A stretch of DNA of 64,000 nt, taken from NCBI GenBank assembly GCA_905221605.1, contig CAJNDS010002270.1, positions 348,435-412,434 on the forward strand. The letters run 5' to 3'. Shown here one piece after another: positions 54,885-64,000 of this stretch. How positions within the stretch are numbered: the stretch's first letter is position 1; each line of letters begins with the position of its first letter. Below the pieces are notes generated by a model that was given only the letters and a program-made list of their open reading frames with translations, did no database searches and had not been told where the DNA came from. The position numbers were made by a program, and so were the translations under genes. The stretch is from Symbiodinium natans (lineage: Eukaryota; Sar; Dinophyceae; Suessiales; Symbiodiniaceae).

Positions 54885-55560
54885 ACCGGGCTGTGTAGCC
54901 CTAGGACAATGGGCTGTAAAGCCCTAGAACAATGGGCTGTAAAGCCCTAGGTCGGGCTGTATAGCCCTAGGCTAAGTTTGGCCTGAGCCCCAAACCTAAT
55001 CTCAAACACTAAACCCTTTAGACCCTAAACCCTAAACCGGGCAGTGTAGCCCTAAAACAATGGGCTGTAAAGCCCTAGGCCGGGCTGTATAGTCCTAGGC
55101 TAATTTTGGCCTCAACCTCAAACCTAACCTCAAACACTAAACCCTTCAAATCCTAAACCCTAAACCGGGCTGTGTAGCCCTAGGACAATGGGCTGTAAAG
55201 CCCTAGAACAATGGGCTGTAAAGCCCTAGGTCGGGCTGTATAGCCCTAGGCTAATTTTGGACTGCGTCATGGGCTGTGAACCCCTAGGCTGGGCTGTGTA
55301 GCACTAGGCCAATTTCGGGTTGTCTAGCCCTAGGGTCATGGGCTGTGAAGCCCTAGGTATGTAGCCCTATGTTGTTAGCCCTGAAACACTTCCTGTACCT
55401 CAGGCGCTGCAACCTCATTATTGTGGACTTGACGCAGACGCAGGACCTTGTGTTTCTTCAGTTGGGGGTTTGGGAACCCTTTGGTGAACACCTAGGCGGC
55501 TGTGTAGTCCTAGGGCAGTCTAGCCATAGGGTCATAGGCTGCGAAGCCTTAAATTAAAAT
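54885..55560. repeat. Hairpin satellite array 7 (segmental copy of 51.5-52.2 kb)
   Basis: Same higher-order unit as array 6, including CTAATTTTGGCCT and AACCTAACCTCAAACACTAA, and the same exon-like DLVFLQLGVWEP segment at its right end (55381-55480). Array and neighbour were copied as one block. Confidence 0.92.
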
Positions 55561-55821
55561 TAGCCCCGAGGGTCATAAACCCTGAAACAGTTCCTGCGCC
55601 TCAGGCTTGTAACCTCATACACCCCAGATCTTAAGTGTTTCATTTGTGAAGGCCTTCGGGCTCGAGACAGGGCAGTTGCTGGGTTTCATGTTTCTAGCAT
55701 ATATCACCTTCTTAAATTCTTGCTTCTAAGCCAAAGTAGACGCCAGACTTGGCCTGGCCTGAATCCCTAGGGATTGGTGCCAGATTTATATTGCTAGAAT
55801 TGGACCCTTAAGCCCCACATC
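55561..55821. other. Upstream region of the UBL-RCC1 gene
   Basis: A third, partial copy of the CTTCCTGTACCTCAGG-type segment at about 55580-55610, then unique sequence. No promoter motif can be named. Confidence 0.4.
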
Positions 55822-57532
55822 ATGGCTGCCGACACGCACTCGAAACGACTGTGTCTCGGTGGCACCATGGCTACGGTGGAGGTCAGTTTGCTGAGTGGCA
55901 GGTCGGTGCGTTTGGAGGCCAACCTGGCGGTGACTGTCGGTGCGTTCCGGGATCGCTCCCGGCACGCGTTGGCAGCTGAGCGGGGTCGCCTTCTTTTTCA
56001 AGGCAGTTATTTGATGTCCACACATACACTGGCCGAAGCCGGCATCAGCGATGGCTCCCAGCTGCAACTGGTGGCTATGCCCGTGCAGGTCGTGGGTGCT
56101 GAAAAAGCATTTGCCGCCATTCGGGGCGATGGGTCCGTGGTTGCCTGGGGTGATCCTGAAAATGGTGGCGACGCCAGTGCTGTACAAGATCAGCTCCAGG
56201 ATGTTGTGCAGGTGCAGAACACAAGCTATGCTTTTGCTGCCCTTCGGAGTGATGGATCTGTGGTGACGTGGGGTGACCCCGAATCTGGTGCCGACAGCAG
56301 CTTTGTGCAACATGAGCTGCACGATGTCAGATGCATCCAGGGTGGTGTCACCGTTTTTGTGGCAATTCGCACCGATGGGACAGCTGTGACCTGGGGTGAA
56401 GGTGCCTTTGGTGGTGACAGCAGAGGCGTTCGAGATGCGCTGACGGATGTCCTTCACGTCCAGATAAACCAAGGATCATGCTGTGGGGTTGCCGCAATCT
56501 CGAATGATGATGGAGGCAGCATTGCGGCGTGGGGCGATCCCATTAATTTCGGCCAGATTGCCACTCCACACAGGCCAATTGCGCTGCAATGTACCGACGA
56601 AGCCTTCGCTGCCATCTTGGCCGACGGTTCCGTCATGACTTTCGGCCGTGATTATTTTGGTGGGGACAGCTCCTTGGCTTTCTTCTGGCTGGCTCTTACA
56701 ACTTTAACCTTTTGTGCTTTTGTACAAACTATTATAATAAATAGCCTAAAAGTTATTTTTCAGGAGTGTTCGAACGTCAGCCTCTTTAGAGGAGTACTTG
56801 TCTAACCCTAGCTACCCCCTTTGGCCACTCCCTCAACCCCAAAACCTGGACCCCTCCCCGGACCCTGCGCCCTCAACCCTAGGCAGTGCAGTTCAAGACC
56901 AACTACATGACGTGAGGGTTATCAGTGCCACAGGAAGCGCCTTCGCAGCTATTCGGCAGGATGGCTCTGTGGTGACCTGGGGTGGTGATCTTGGGGGTGG
57001 CAACTGCAATGACGTGCGTGCTCAGCTGGTGGACGTGCAGCAGATCCAAGCCACCAAAGGTGCTTTTGCTGCTATCTTGGCAGACGGCTCTGTTGTGACC
57101 TGGGGCAATCCAACAACAGGCGGCACCTGCACCCATGTGCAAAGCCAACTGAGACGTGTGTCGCAGATCCAAGTAACCGACAGAGCTTTTGCAGCTATCA
57201 CGGAAGATGGCTCCTTTGTGACCTGGGGTGATGCGCGCTATGGAGGTGACAGGGCCTATGGAGCTACCAAACCGGTGGAACCACTTCAGGGCGTGCAAGC
57301 AATGCATGCAAATCATTTTGCTTTTGCAGCACTGCTCGACAATGGCGGGGTGGTGGCTTGGGGAGCACCACATGCCGGTGGTGAAACTGCTGCTGTGCTG
57401 GGCCTCTTGAAGAACGTCCGACAGATTGCAGCCTCTCACATGGCTTTTGCTGCCATCCTGCAAGATGGATCCGTTGTCAGCTGGGGCGATGAGAACCATG
57501 GCGGTGGGTTTCACCAAGACCTTAGCCAATGA
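55822..57532 (+). CDS. Ubiquitin-like domain plus RCC1-like repeat protein
   Basis: ATG 55822, with an internal ATG at 55867 in a better context (GGCACCATGG). The N-terminal 75 residues form a ubiquitin-like fold by pattern: MATVEVSLLSGRSVRLEANL ... RGRLLFQGSYLMSTHTLAEA, GISDGSQLQLVA. Then about ten repeats of about 40 residues with the signature AFAAIxxDGSVVTWGDPxxG, followed by xxVQxQLxDVxxIQA, an RCC1/HERC-like pattern. Five repeats lie in exon 1 (to about 56669) and five in exon 2 (about 56887-57532, ending HQDLSQ-TGA). The intron (about 217 bp) falls inside a repeat, and both of its ends share CAG, so the exact junction is ambiguous and its donor is not GT. RCC1-like folds are beta propellers used in protein interaction. 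Such genes are multicopy in dinoflagellates, as I recall. No catalytic domain is present. Confidence 0.85.
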
Positions 57533-58037
57533 GCTTCTAGGTACCAGGTAGGCCCTTGGGGAATTATGTTGTTCACTTACTGGGCAGAAAAGGATCGTAT
57601 TCGGGCTGAGGGGTTGAGGGCGTTCAAGTTCAGGGCGGTCGAGGAATTTTGGCTTGAGGCTTCGCGGAATTTACGCTTTGTGCTTAGGAGTCTAAGGTCT
57701 CGCTTCTGGAGCCTAAACCCTATAGCCTTCAACCCTAGAAGCCCAACAACGCCATGATCCCTACCCTAAACCCTCAACCCTGAGTTAAGTCCCACACCGA
57801 GGAATTTAGGGTTTATGAGTTCAGGGTCTCACATCTGAAGCCCAGAACCCTGGAACCCCTGCACTCTAAACCCCGAACCCTGAATTCACCCTAATTCCTA
57901 AGTCCCACGCCCTAAGTCCTATAACCTAAGTCCTAAGCCCCTCCCTATCCCTCCCCGCCCGTCCGGCAGGACCAGACGACACTTCAGCTCCAGGTTCGGC
58001 CGGCGGCAGGTTCGGCTATTACCCCAAGCTCCCAACC
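57533..58037. other. Intergenic with decayed telomeric words
   Basis: Unique sequence and degenerate CCCTAAA near 57710-57920. A GC-rich patch at 57955-58015 may be an exon relic. No gene is supported. Confidence 0.5.
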
Positions 58038-58300
58038 CCCGGAACTCCTAAAGGCTTGTTCTTGGCTCAAAATATGTTAATCGTTGGCACCACTTGGAGC
58101 AAAATGTTTTTTGGCTGGCAGTTCTTGGTTCAAAACTATTTTGATTTGTTGGCACTACTTATAGCAAAACATCTTAATTTAGTTTTTTTGCACACACACA
58201 TTCTTCCAAACATACTATTTACATACCATACAACATGGCACAGGCACAGACCCTGCAAAGGTCACCTTTCTGTAGGGTCACCTTTGGTAGTCTCCGATAA
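58038..58300 (+). repeat. Right copy of the inverted subtelomeric duplication
   Basis: Plus-strand match to the minus strand of 4555-4840 (see that entry). The CA run is shortened, and one block is AGGTCACCTTTCTGTAGGGT here where the left copy has a CCTAGGCA-type variant. This shows that the two ends of the window are related but old copies. Confidence 0.85.
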
Positions 58301-58336
58301 ACCCATCAACAACTACCCTAAAAGCGCAAGGGTGTG

Positions 58337-58359
58337 GGGGGGGGGGGGGGGGGGGGGGT
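58337..58359 (+). repeat. Poly-G run (23 nt)
   Basis: Pure G, joined to TTAGGTTTAGG. A second G-run of 13 nt lies at 58442-58454 after nine T's. Confidence 0.9.
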
Positions 58360-58588
58360 TAGGTTTAGGGGTCAGGTTTAGGCTTTAGGCTTTAGGCTTT
58401 GGGGTTTGGGGTTTGGGTTTAGGGTTTAGGGTTTTTTTTTTGGGGGGGGGGGGGTCAAATTCGGGTTTCGGGGCTCAGGTTCGGGGGGATCTAGACCAAG
58501 ACCCAGGTGCACCACCTGGAATTTGGCAAGAGGACCTCCCCCCAAGAAAAGAAGAAGAAAGAATTCTGAAAAAACACTTTCCCAATAG

Positions 58589-58813
58589 AAGAACTGCATT
58601 TCTTGCATTCCCGATTGTAGTCCTAGATACGTAGAGAGTTCAACACCCGAGTTCTGTAAGACGATGTGCCAGGCAGTTTTCTGGACGTCTACCGTGACCA
58701 CCACCACGACCACAACGGCCGGAGGGCCTACTGCTAAAAAGCGCTTCGTAGATCATCTTACTTCTCGCTGCTCTAGCCACTGCGTGATAGGAACGCCTCC
58801 CCCTAAACCGTAA
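58589..58813 (+). CDS. Cys-rich plus Thr-rich exon-like frame
   Basis: The frame between TAG (58586-58588) and TAA (58811-58813) reads KNCISCIPDCSPRYVESSTP, then EFCKTMCQAVFWTSTVT, six more Thr, AGGPTAKKRF and CSSHCVIG. A compact Cys-rich part (CxxCxxxC and CxxxC) joined to a Thr linker looks like an extracellular or wall-type module. The stop is supplied by CCCTAAACCGTAA telomeric sequence. It is the best-preserved island of the Thr-rich family apart from 59.7 kb. No start is visible. Confidence 0.45.
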   Translation, partial: KNCISCIPDCSPRYVESSTPEFCKTMCQAVFWTSTVTTTTTTTAGGPTAKKRFVDHLTSRCSSHCVIGTPPPKP

Positions 58814-59340
58814 ACCCTACACCCCCTAAACCCCAAGCCCCACGCCCCAAGCCCCAAGCCCCCAAGCCCCGAAACCCTGGTTTAGGATTCACGGCGCCAA
58901 ACATTCCAAACCCTGAGACCAGCACTGGCCCAAGGGAAACATGGGCTGAGGGTTGAGGGTTTAAAGTCCGGCCATGGGGTTTCAAGGGTTTTTTCTTACC
59001 TTGGACCCTTGAGGGGGTACCCTTGAGTTTCGGGGCCATTCTTTAAGATTCCTAAGGTAGTATAAGAGGGCCATATTCGGAGTATATGAAGGGACAACGT
59101 TAGAGGTACAACCTAAGGGGTCCGAGTCTGCATATTTTGAGGGATTTTGCACATCTTCACTTCTGTGGACTTAAGTGGATCATACTTAGGAATTTTCTCA
59201 GAAGAGGTTTAAGGGGTCATTTCTCAAAATGATGGTCCCCTTGTTGGGTACCCTAAATATTTGAGACCGCCTCATAATCTAGTTCTCAAAGGGGTCTTAA
59301 TTTAGAGAAGTGACCCGTGGGCCTTCCTCGATGGTTTAGG
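58814..59340. other. Telomeric variants and unique AT-rich spacer
   Basis: CCCCAAG-type variants at about 58800-58870, then about 300 bp of unique sequence (59040-59335) with no frame or repeat I can name. Confidence 0.5.
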
Positions 59341-59491
59341 TGAGAGTCGGATGCTTGGGGGCTTGTTAGAGGGTTTAGGGCTTAGGGCTTAGGGCTTAGG
59401 GTTTAGGGTTTGGGGTTTAGGGTTTAGGGCTTAGGGTTTAGGGTTTAGGGTTTAGGGTTTGGGGTTTAGGGTTTAGGGTTTAGGGTTTAGG
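59341..59491. repeat. TTTAGGG array with GCTTAGG variants
   Basis: About 150 bp of TTTAGGG, TTAGGGC and TTTGGGG units. Confidence 0.92.
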
Positions 59492-59576
59492 GTGTCCTGC
59501 CAGACTTCGACCACGACCACGACAACCACTCTGACGAGCACATCTTCCGTCACGGCCGGGGGGGGGGGGGGGGGGG
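59492..59576 (+). pseudogene. Thr-rich coding island ending in poly-G
   Basis: The frame reads VSCQTSTTTTTTLTSTSSVT, then AGGG, running into a 19-nt G-run at 59558-59576. It joins TTTAGGG repeats on the left. It may be an exon cut by repeat expansion. Confidence 0.35.
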
Positions 59577-59716
59577 CGGGGGCAAATTTAGCACATGCCC
59601 ATCCTCAAAAGAAGGCACCTGTAGCCCTAAACCCTAAACCCTAAACCCTAAACCCCAAACCCCAAACCCTAAACCCTAAACCTTGTTGAGTTCAGCTGGC
59701 TTGTTATTCTTTGGAA

Positions 59717-60224
59717 GGCCACCAACACATCTACCTCAACTTCGACCCCTGTGCCCACGACGAACACAACCACCACAGTAACCACCAGCACATTCACGAC
59801 TACGACCGAGACCACGACCACTTCCACAACCACCTCCGTGACCAACACCACCACGACGGAGACCACCACCACCAGCACGACCACCACCGTGACCTCGCGG
59901 AAGAAGAGCAGCCAGCCACACAAGAGGCACAGGACCACCACAAAGAAGCCGCACAGCCACAGGCACCACAAGAAGGCTAGGCACAAGCGCACAACCAAGA
60001 CAACCACGAAGATGAAGACCACGACGACTCTTAGGGATGCTTGGGAATATTTTAATATTGTGGTACTATAATTCCTAAGAAACAGCCAACAAATGTGAAT
60101 GTTTTTGCTAGGGTTCCAAGTTCAGTTAAGGACCACCACGGCCTCCACGACGACCACGGAGGCAACCACCACCACCACCACCAAGACGACGACCACCACG
60201 ACGAAAGCCAGCCGGCTGATTTAG
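59717..60224 (+). CDS. Thr-rich (mucin-like) gene fragment, two exons
   Basis: Exon A (about 59717-60030): KATNTSTSTSTPVPTTNTT, a long series of TTTTETTTTSTT units, then basic SRKKSSQPHKRHRTTTKKPH and more Thr/Lys. Exon B (about 60136-60224): after GTTAAG, TTTASTTTTEATTTTTTKT and ends TKASRLI with TAG taken from the telomeric TTTAGGG. The intron (about 60030-60135) contains TTTTGCTAGGGTTCCA, close to the intron end before the coiled-coil exon at 12760-12772. Such Thr runs suggest a heavily glycosylated surface or wall protein, but that is inference. There is no signal peptide or start. Confidence 0.5.
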
Positions 60225-61110
60225 GGTTTAGGGTTTAGGGTTTAGGGTTTAGGGTTTGGGGTTTGGGGTTTGGGGTTTGGGGTTTGGGGCTTAGGGTGCT
60301 TTCCTTGAGAACTCATGTTCCGGGGTGTCTCCGATCTTTGGCTTTTGCGGTTTAGGGTTTAGGGTTTAGGGTTTAGGGTTTCTACTCCCCAGCCAAAGTT
60401 CTGAACTGCGAAGGCTGCTTTATGGGTTCAGGGTTCAGAGGTTAGGGCTCACCCTAAACCCTAAACCTTAACCCTAAACCGTAAACCCTAAACCCTAAAC
60501 CCTAAACCGGACCACAAGAAGGTCTGAATGCTGGCATGTGACAGCTTGCCTCTATGGGGCGGAGATCGCTTCGGAGGTTTAGGGTTTAGGGTTGAGGGTT
60601 TAGGGTTTAGGGTTCAGGGACCTTGCTAACAGGCTCAGCAGTAGGTCCTTGTGGGGCCAGCATACGGCATTCCTTATCGAGACCGGACTCGAAGATGTGT
60701 TTCAGGGGGTTAACCCTAAACGCTAAACCCTAAACCCTACAACCTAAACCCTAGACCCTAAACCCTAAACCCTGCACCCTAAACCCTAGACCCCAGACCC
60801 CAGACCCTAGACCCTGCCTTTTGATTCCTAAACCCACTGAGACAGGCTTGGGTTGTATGGCCCCGTCTTGAAACCAAGAGGCGCTGCGTGGATTTAGGGT
60901 TTAGGGTTTAGGGTTCAGGGTTTAGGGTGTAGGGTTTAGGGTTTAGGGTTTAGGGTAATCACCGAGTCCCAATCAGGGTCGCTTTCTACCACTTTGTACC
61001 TATATGTGGTGCCATCAACCGTAAGTCCCATAAAGCCGGGAGACTGCACGCTGTGGTTGGGTTTAGGTTTTTTGGATTTAGGGTTTAGGGTTTAGGGTCT
61101 GAAGCTACAG
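60225..61110. repeat. Telomeric mosaic with TTTGGGG block
   Basis: TTTAGGG arrays at 60222-60255, TTTGGGG units at 60255-60290, further arrays in both orientations, and short unique inserts. No gene is seen. Confidence 0.9.
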
Positions 61111-61197
61111 GAAACCACCACGACGATCAGCACGACGACCACCACCACAACCAGCATCACCACGACTACGCAGAATGTCACTGGGATCCCTAAGGGT
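61111..61197 (+). pseudogene. Thr-rich coding island with acceptor
   Basis: After AAGCTACAG the frame reads ETTTTISTTTTTTTSITTTT, then QNVTGIPKG. NVT is an N-glycosylation sequon. It is bounded on both sides by TTTAGGG arrays. Confidence 0.4.
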
Positions 61198-61520
61198 ATA
61201 GGGTTTAGGGTTTAGGGTTTAGGGTTTCGGGTTTCGGGTTTAGGGTTTAGGGTTTATGGTTTAGGGTTTAGGGTTTGAAGTTTAGGGTTTCGGGTTTAGG
61301 GTTCAGGGCGATCCCTACATCCTGGGTTATGGAGCAAGGCTCAGGGCTTTCGTGGGTCGCAGTAGAGTACTTGGAAGCCCTTTTGACTCAGTAGGGTTTA
61401 GGGTTTAGGGTTTCGGGTTTAGGGTTTAGGGTTTAGGCTTTAGGGTTTGGGGTTTAGGGTTTGGGGTTTGGGGTTTAGGGTTTAGGATTTAAGGGACCAA
61501 CCTGGTTTAGGGTTTTGGTG
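61198..61520. repeat. TTTAGGG arrays with TTTCGGG and TTTGGGG variants
   Basis: Mixed variant telomeric units with short unique inserts. Confidence 0.9.
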
Positions 61521-62527
61521 CCACAGTCGCGCGTGAGTGATTTTGGGGGGGCTGCAGAGAGTTATGGAGTGAGGCCCCGGAGCAGTTAGGGTTTGGGGTC
61601 TTATATACGGTTTAAGGTCTCTAGGGCCTCTCGTGAGGGTGTGGGGCTTTGACCTCTGACCTTGTCAATGTTGTTAATCTGAACAGTTTGGAAGCACAAT
61701 TGGAAGCACACACACACACACACAATTGTCTCAAGAAGGGCTGCTGCAAAGTTGCAAAGTTAGCCCTTCTCCCGTAGACAGAAAAGCAGGCTGTCCCGGT
61801 GGGGCGAGGGAATCACTAACCCTAGGTAAAAGCCTAAACCCTAAATTCTGAACACGAACCCACCAAACCCCCCCCCCCCACACTGCACCCTGATCTCTGT
61901 TAGGTCCGACAGGCCTGGGGTTAGGAGATAGAATACGTCTTCCGCAGTGCTGTCACTGCACCCTATTTTTCCTAGTAGCTGAGTGAGCACACTTTACACT
62001 TTTTGGGATACTCTGATCCCCTATAGAAACGAAAGTGTACACTTTTTTGGGCTTCTGAACTCAGCAACTATATGAGTTTTTGGGACGCCCCCATATTGTG
62101 GTTACAGACCCTCGGAGACAGGCAAGTTTAGGCATCAACAAGGCATCTTCGATCTAAACCATGCCCCCCCCCCCTTTTTTCGGGCGCCCTCGGTCCTCGT
62201 GTTCAGGGTTTAGGGTCTGGGCTTTGGGGTTCAAGGTTTAGGGTTGAGGGTGTAGGGTTTAGGGTTTAGGGTTTAGGGTACGTATACTAGAGGCCAGAAA
62301 GGGTACGCGATTTTGATCTAAAACCGTGAGGCCCCGGCGAAAATGCCCTTATACACCCCGAAGCTGCACAACGTGTAACGACACCCTGCCGGTTGCAAGT
62401 CATACCCTAAACCCTAAACCCTAGACCCTGAACCCTGAACCCTAAACCTTAAACCCTAAACCCGAAACCCTAAACTCAGGAGCCTCCGGCTCATAAACCT
62501 CTCAACGCCCAAAGCTCAAAACTTCGT
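61521..62527. other. Unique subtelomeric spacer
   Basis: Contains an ACAC microsatellite at about 61705-61722, C-runs near 61867 and 62163, a segment at about 61977-62060 related to 63666-63740, and telomeric units at 62210-62280 and 62400-62470. No gene. Confidence 0.6.
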
Positions 62528-62595
<68 letters not shown>

Positions 62596-62641
62596 GGGGG
62601 GGGGGGGGGGAGGGAGGGGGGGGGGGGGGGGGGGGGGGGGG
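62528..62641 (+). repeat. Very long poly-G tract (114 nt, three interruptions)
   Basis: 67 uninterrupted G's (62528-62594), then G-runs split by one T and two A's. This is exceptional for native DNA. Confidence 0.95.
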
Positions 62642-62859
62642 TGCGGTATTCGTTTGGTCCTGCATTTGTCACCCAAACCAACAGTACTAGCAAGCAAGGA
62701 TAGCCATTGTCCAGCATCTATCTCTGCAAAGACAAAAGGGCGCGCTTTGGAAGCGGGTGAAGGGGTGAGGGACGTGCTAGTCTGAGCAGGTTGCTTTCCA
62801 CCCTTCAAGGGCGGGTTCCTTCTTGAATCAACTATGGAGAGGGTGGGCGGGGTTGGTTG

Positions 62860-62957
62860 CGGGGGTTGGGGGGGGGGTGGGGGGGGGGGGTGGGGGGGGG
62901 GGTGGGGGGGGGGGTGGGGGGGGGTGGGGGGGGGGGGGGGGGGGGGTGGGTGGAAGG
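62860..62957 (+). repeat. G-rich tract with regular T interruptions
   Basis: G-runs of 9-12 separated by single T's, forming a GGGGGGGGGGT-like repeat, then a 17-19 nt G-run. Frames here give Gly/Trp/Val by-products. Confidence 0.93.
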
Positions 62958-63127
62958 GGGTGCAAGTACAGAAGTGGGTCCAAGATCAGGGACTGGCAGG
63001 CAGGAAAGCTTGGCATCACTGAACAGGAAAAACCTTGTTTGGCATCTAAGTGGGTAGCGCCTTCAGCTTTCATCCTTCAACATTTTGCGAGGTCTACACG
63101 CCATTCAGCAGGTCGTGTTGAAATACC

Positions 63128-63565
63128 ATGCTACCGAAGCCATGTGGTCTTTACTGGAGACCACCGGAGGGCGAACCTTCTGCTGCAAATTTCCAAGGGC
63201 ATGCTCGAACCATCACTCGCCTCCTGGTTGTACACTTGCGTGCTTGCTGTTGGCTCCGGGTTCATTTCCTTGCTTCTCTGTGTGGGGATGGCTTGAGTGA
63301 TAGGCTTCTTGGCACATGCCCAAGAAGCACTTTGGTGCCTCCAGAGCAAGGCTTCATGGAAGATTTTTGGTCTGCACTCAAGGTATTTGAATGGCCAAGG
63401 GCCCTAGGCCGAGCTCATCCGTTCTCCCTTGATGATGGATCGGGTTCGGGTGACCTGCTATGTCGCCGACCGTCGCTGGGAGGCGAACATGGATTTGCAG
63501 GCGTGGTTAAGCTCCATGACTGCCTGGCCGACCCTGACGATTTCACTGATTCTGACTGGCGGTGA
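63128..63565 (+). CDS. Uncharacterised 145-codon frame
   Basis: ATG 63128 to TGA 63563-63565. The second half is the more protein-like: MEDFWSALKVFEWPRALGRA, then HPFSLDDGSGSGDLLCRRPS and an acidic end LADPDDFTDSDWR. The first half (LPKPCGLYWRPPEGEP) may be intron. Family unknown. It lies between two diverged copies of a segment at 61.98 and 63.67 kb. Confidence 0.35.
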   Translation: MLPKPCGLYWRPPEGEPSAANFQGHARTITRLLVVHLRACCWLRVHFLASLCGDGLSDRLLGTCPRSTLVPPEQGFMEDFWSALKVFEWPRALGRAHPFSLDDGSGSGDLLCRRPSLGGEHGFAGVVKLHDCLADPDDFTDSDWR

Positions 63566-64000
63566 AGCTCCTCTTCCAAAATATATCGTCCGCCATGCTC
63601 TTGCCGCGTGCGTGGCATTCTGGGTGCCTCAGTTGAATGGTGCAGGTTGGAGTACACATTTAAACTTAGTAGCTGAATGAGTAGACTTTTCACTTGTTGG
63701 GATGCTAATATCCCCGATAGAACTGAAAGACGTTTTTGGGCTTATGAACCTGTGGGTGAAGTATCGACTTGCTTGACACAGAAACGGAAAGCTAACGTTG
63801 TATAAAGCATTGTCAGTGAACCCAGCAACTAAGTAAAGAGCTCGAAGGAGTCATGGAATCTGTGGTCAGATGCATCCACCGAAGCACAGTCAGGGTTGTT
63901 TGCTAGCAGAGCGGAGTGCCGAGACTCAAGACATCCGGGCTGCTCCTCCTGCCACCATAAACATAGGCAAAGGTGGATGTGCATCGGCAGCGACACATTA
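63566..64000. other. Unique sequence to the window edge
   Basis: Contains the right member of the diverged direct repeat (about 63666-63740). No gene is supported. Confidence 0.5.

Noticed and set aside
62491-63073. Pro-rich and Gly-rich frames around the poly-G tracts
   Set aside because: Homopolymer translation. The tract itself may be an artefact.

Overview
This is eukaryotic nuclear DNA, most likely from a dinoflagellate and possibly a Symbiodiniaceae-type genome. The evidence is plant/dinoflagellate-type TTTAGGG/CCCTAAA telomeric repeats throughout, coding exons cut into short pieces by introns, a ubiquitin-like plus RCC1-like repeat protein, Thr-rich coding islands and a DNA-methyltransferase-like gene of a style I associate with dinoflagellates. 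The taxonomic call comes from recognition, not from a search. Nothing looks bacterial or viral. The window opens with (CCCTAAA)n in the orientation expected of a left chromosome end.

Layout. 1-5.2 kb is a mosaic of telomeric repeats in both orientations, with small Thr-rich coding islands. 5.2-9 kb holds a hairpin satellite (GGGCT-NNNN-AGCCC) and a 52-54 bp minisatellite. 10-13.1 kb carries a multi-exon gene with duplicated Pro-rich exons, two WW domains and a charged coiled coil. A Lys/Glu-repeat protein gene follows at 13.3-14.5 kb, broken by a frameshift in a poly-A run. 14.5-24.9 kb is repeat land: decayed telomeric DNA, hairpin satellite, a 537-bp tandem duplication, a 350-440 bp tandem repeat, and 13 copies of a 14-bp palindrome GTCGGGTACCCGAC.

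24.9-51.1 kb is a gene island almost free of satellite and telomeric repeats, with all convincing exons on the plus strand. It includes a small membrane protein, a gene rich in SUMO-consensus motifs (27.3-28.2 kb), a multi-exon gene of unknown function (30.8-34.6 kb), a SET-domain gene (35.1-36.8 kb) and, directly downstream, a cytosine-methyltransferase-like gene with a Cys-rich N-terminus (37.3-39.3 kb). A long multi-exon gene (about 40.7-49.4 kb) is interrupted by a 100-N gap. About 2.31 kb before the gap is repeated almost perfectly after it, which is probably an assembly artefact.

51.1-55.6 kb returns to hairpin satellite as two related segmental copies flanking two small genes. A UBL-RCC1 gene lies at 55.8-57.5 kb. 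From 58 kb onward the sequence again resembles the left end: an inverted copy of the 4.5-4.85 kb segment, Thr-rich islands, telomeric mosaics and very long poly-G runs. Exon boundaries were judged by eye, so gene models are approximate.
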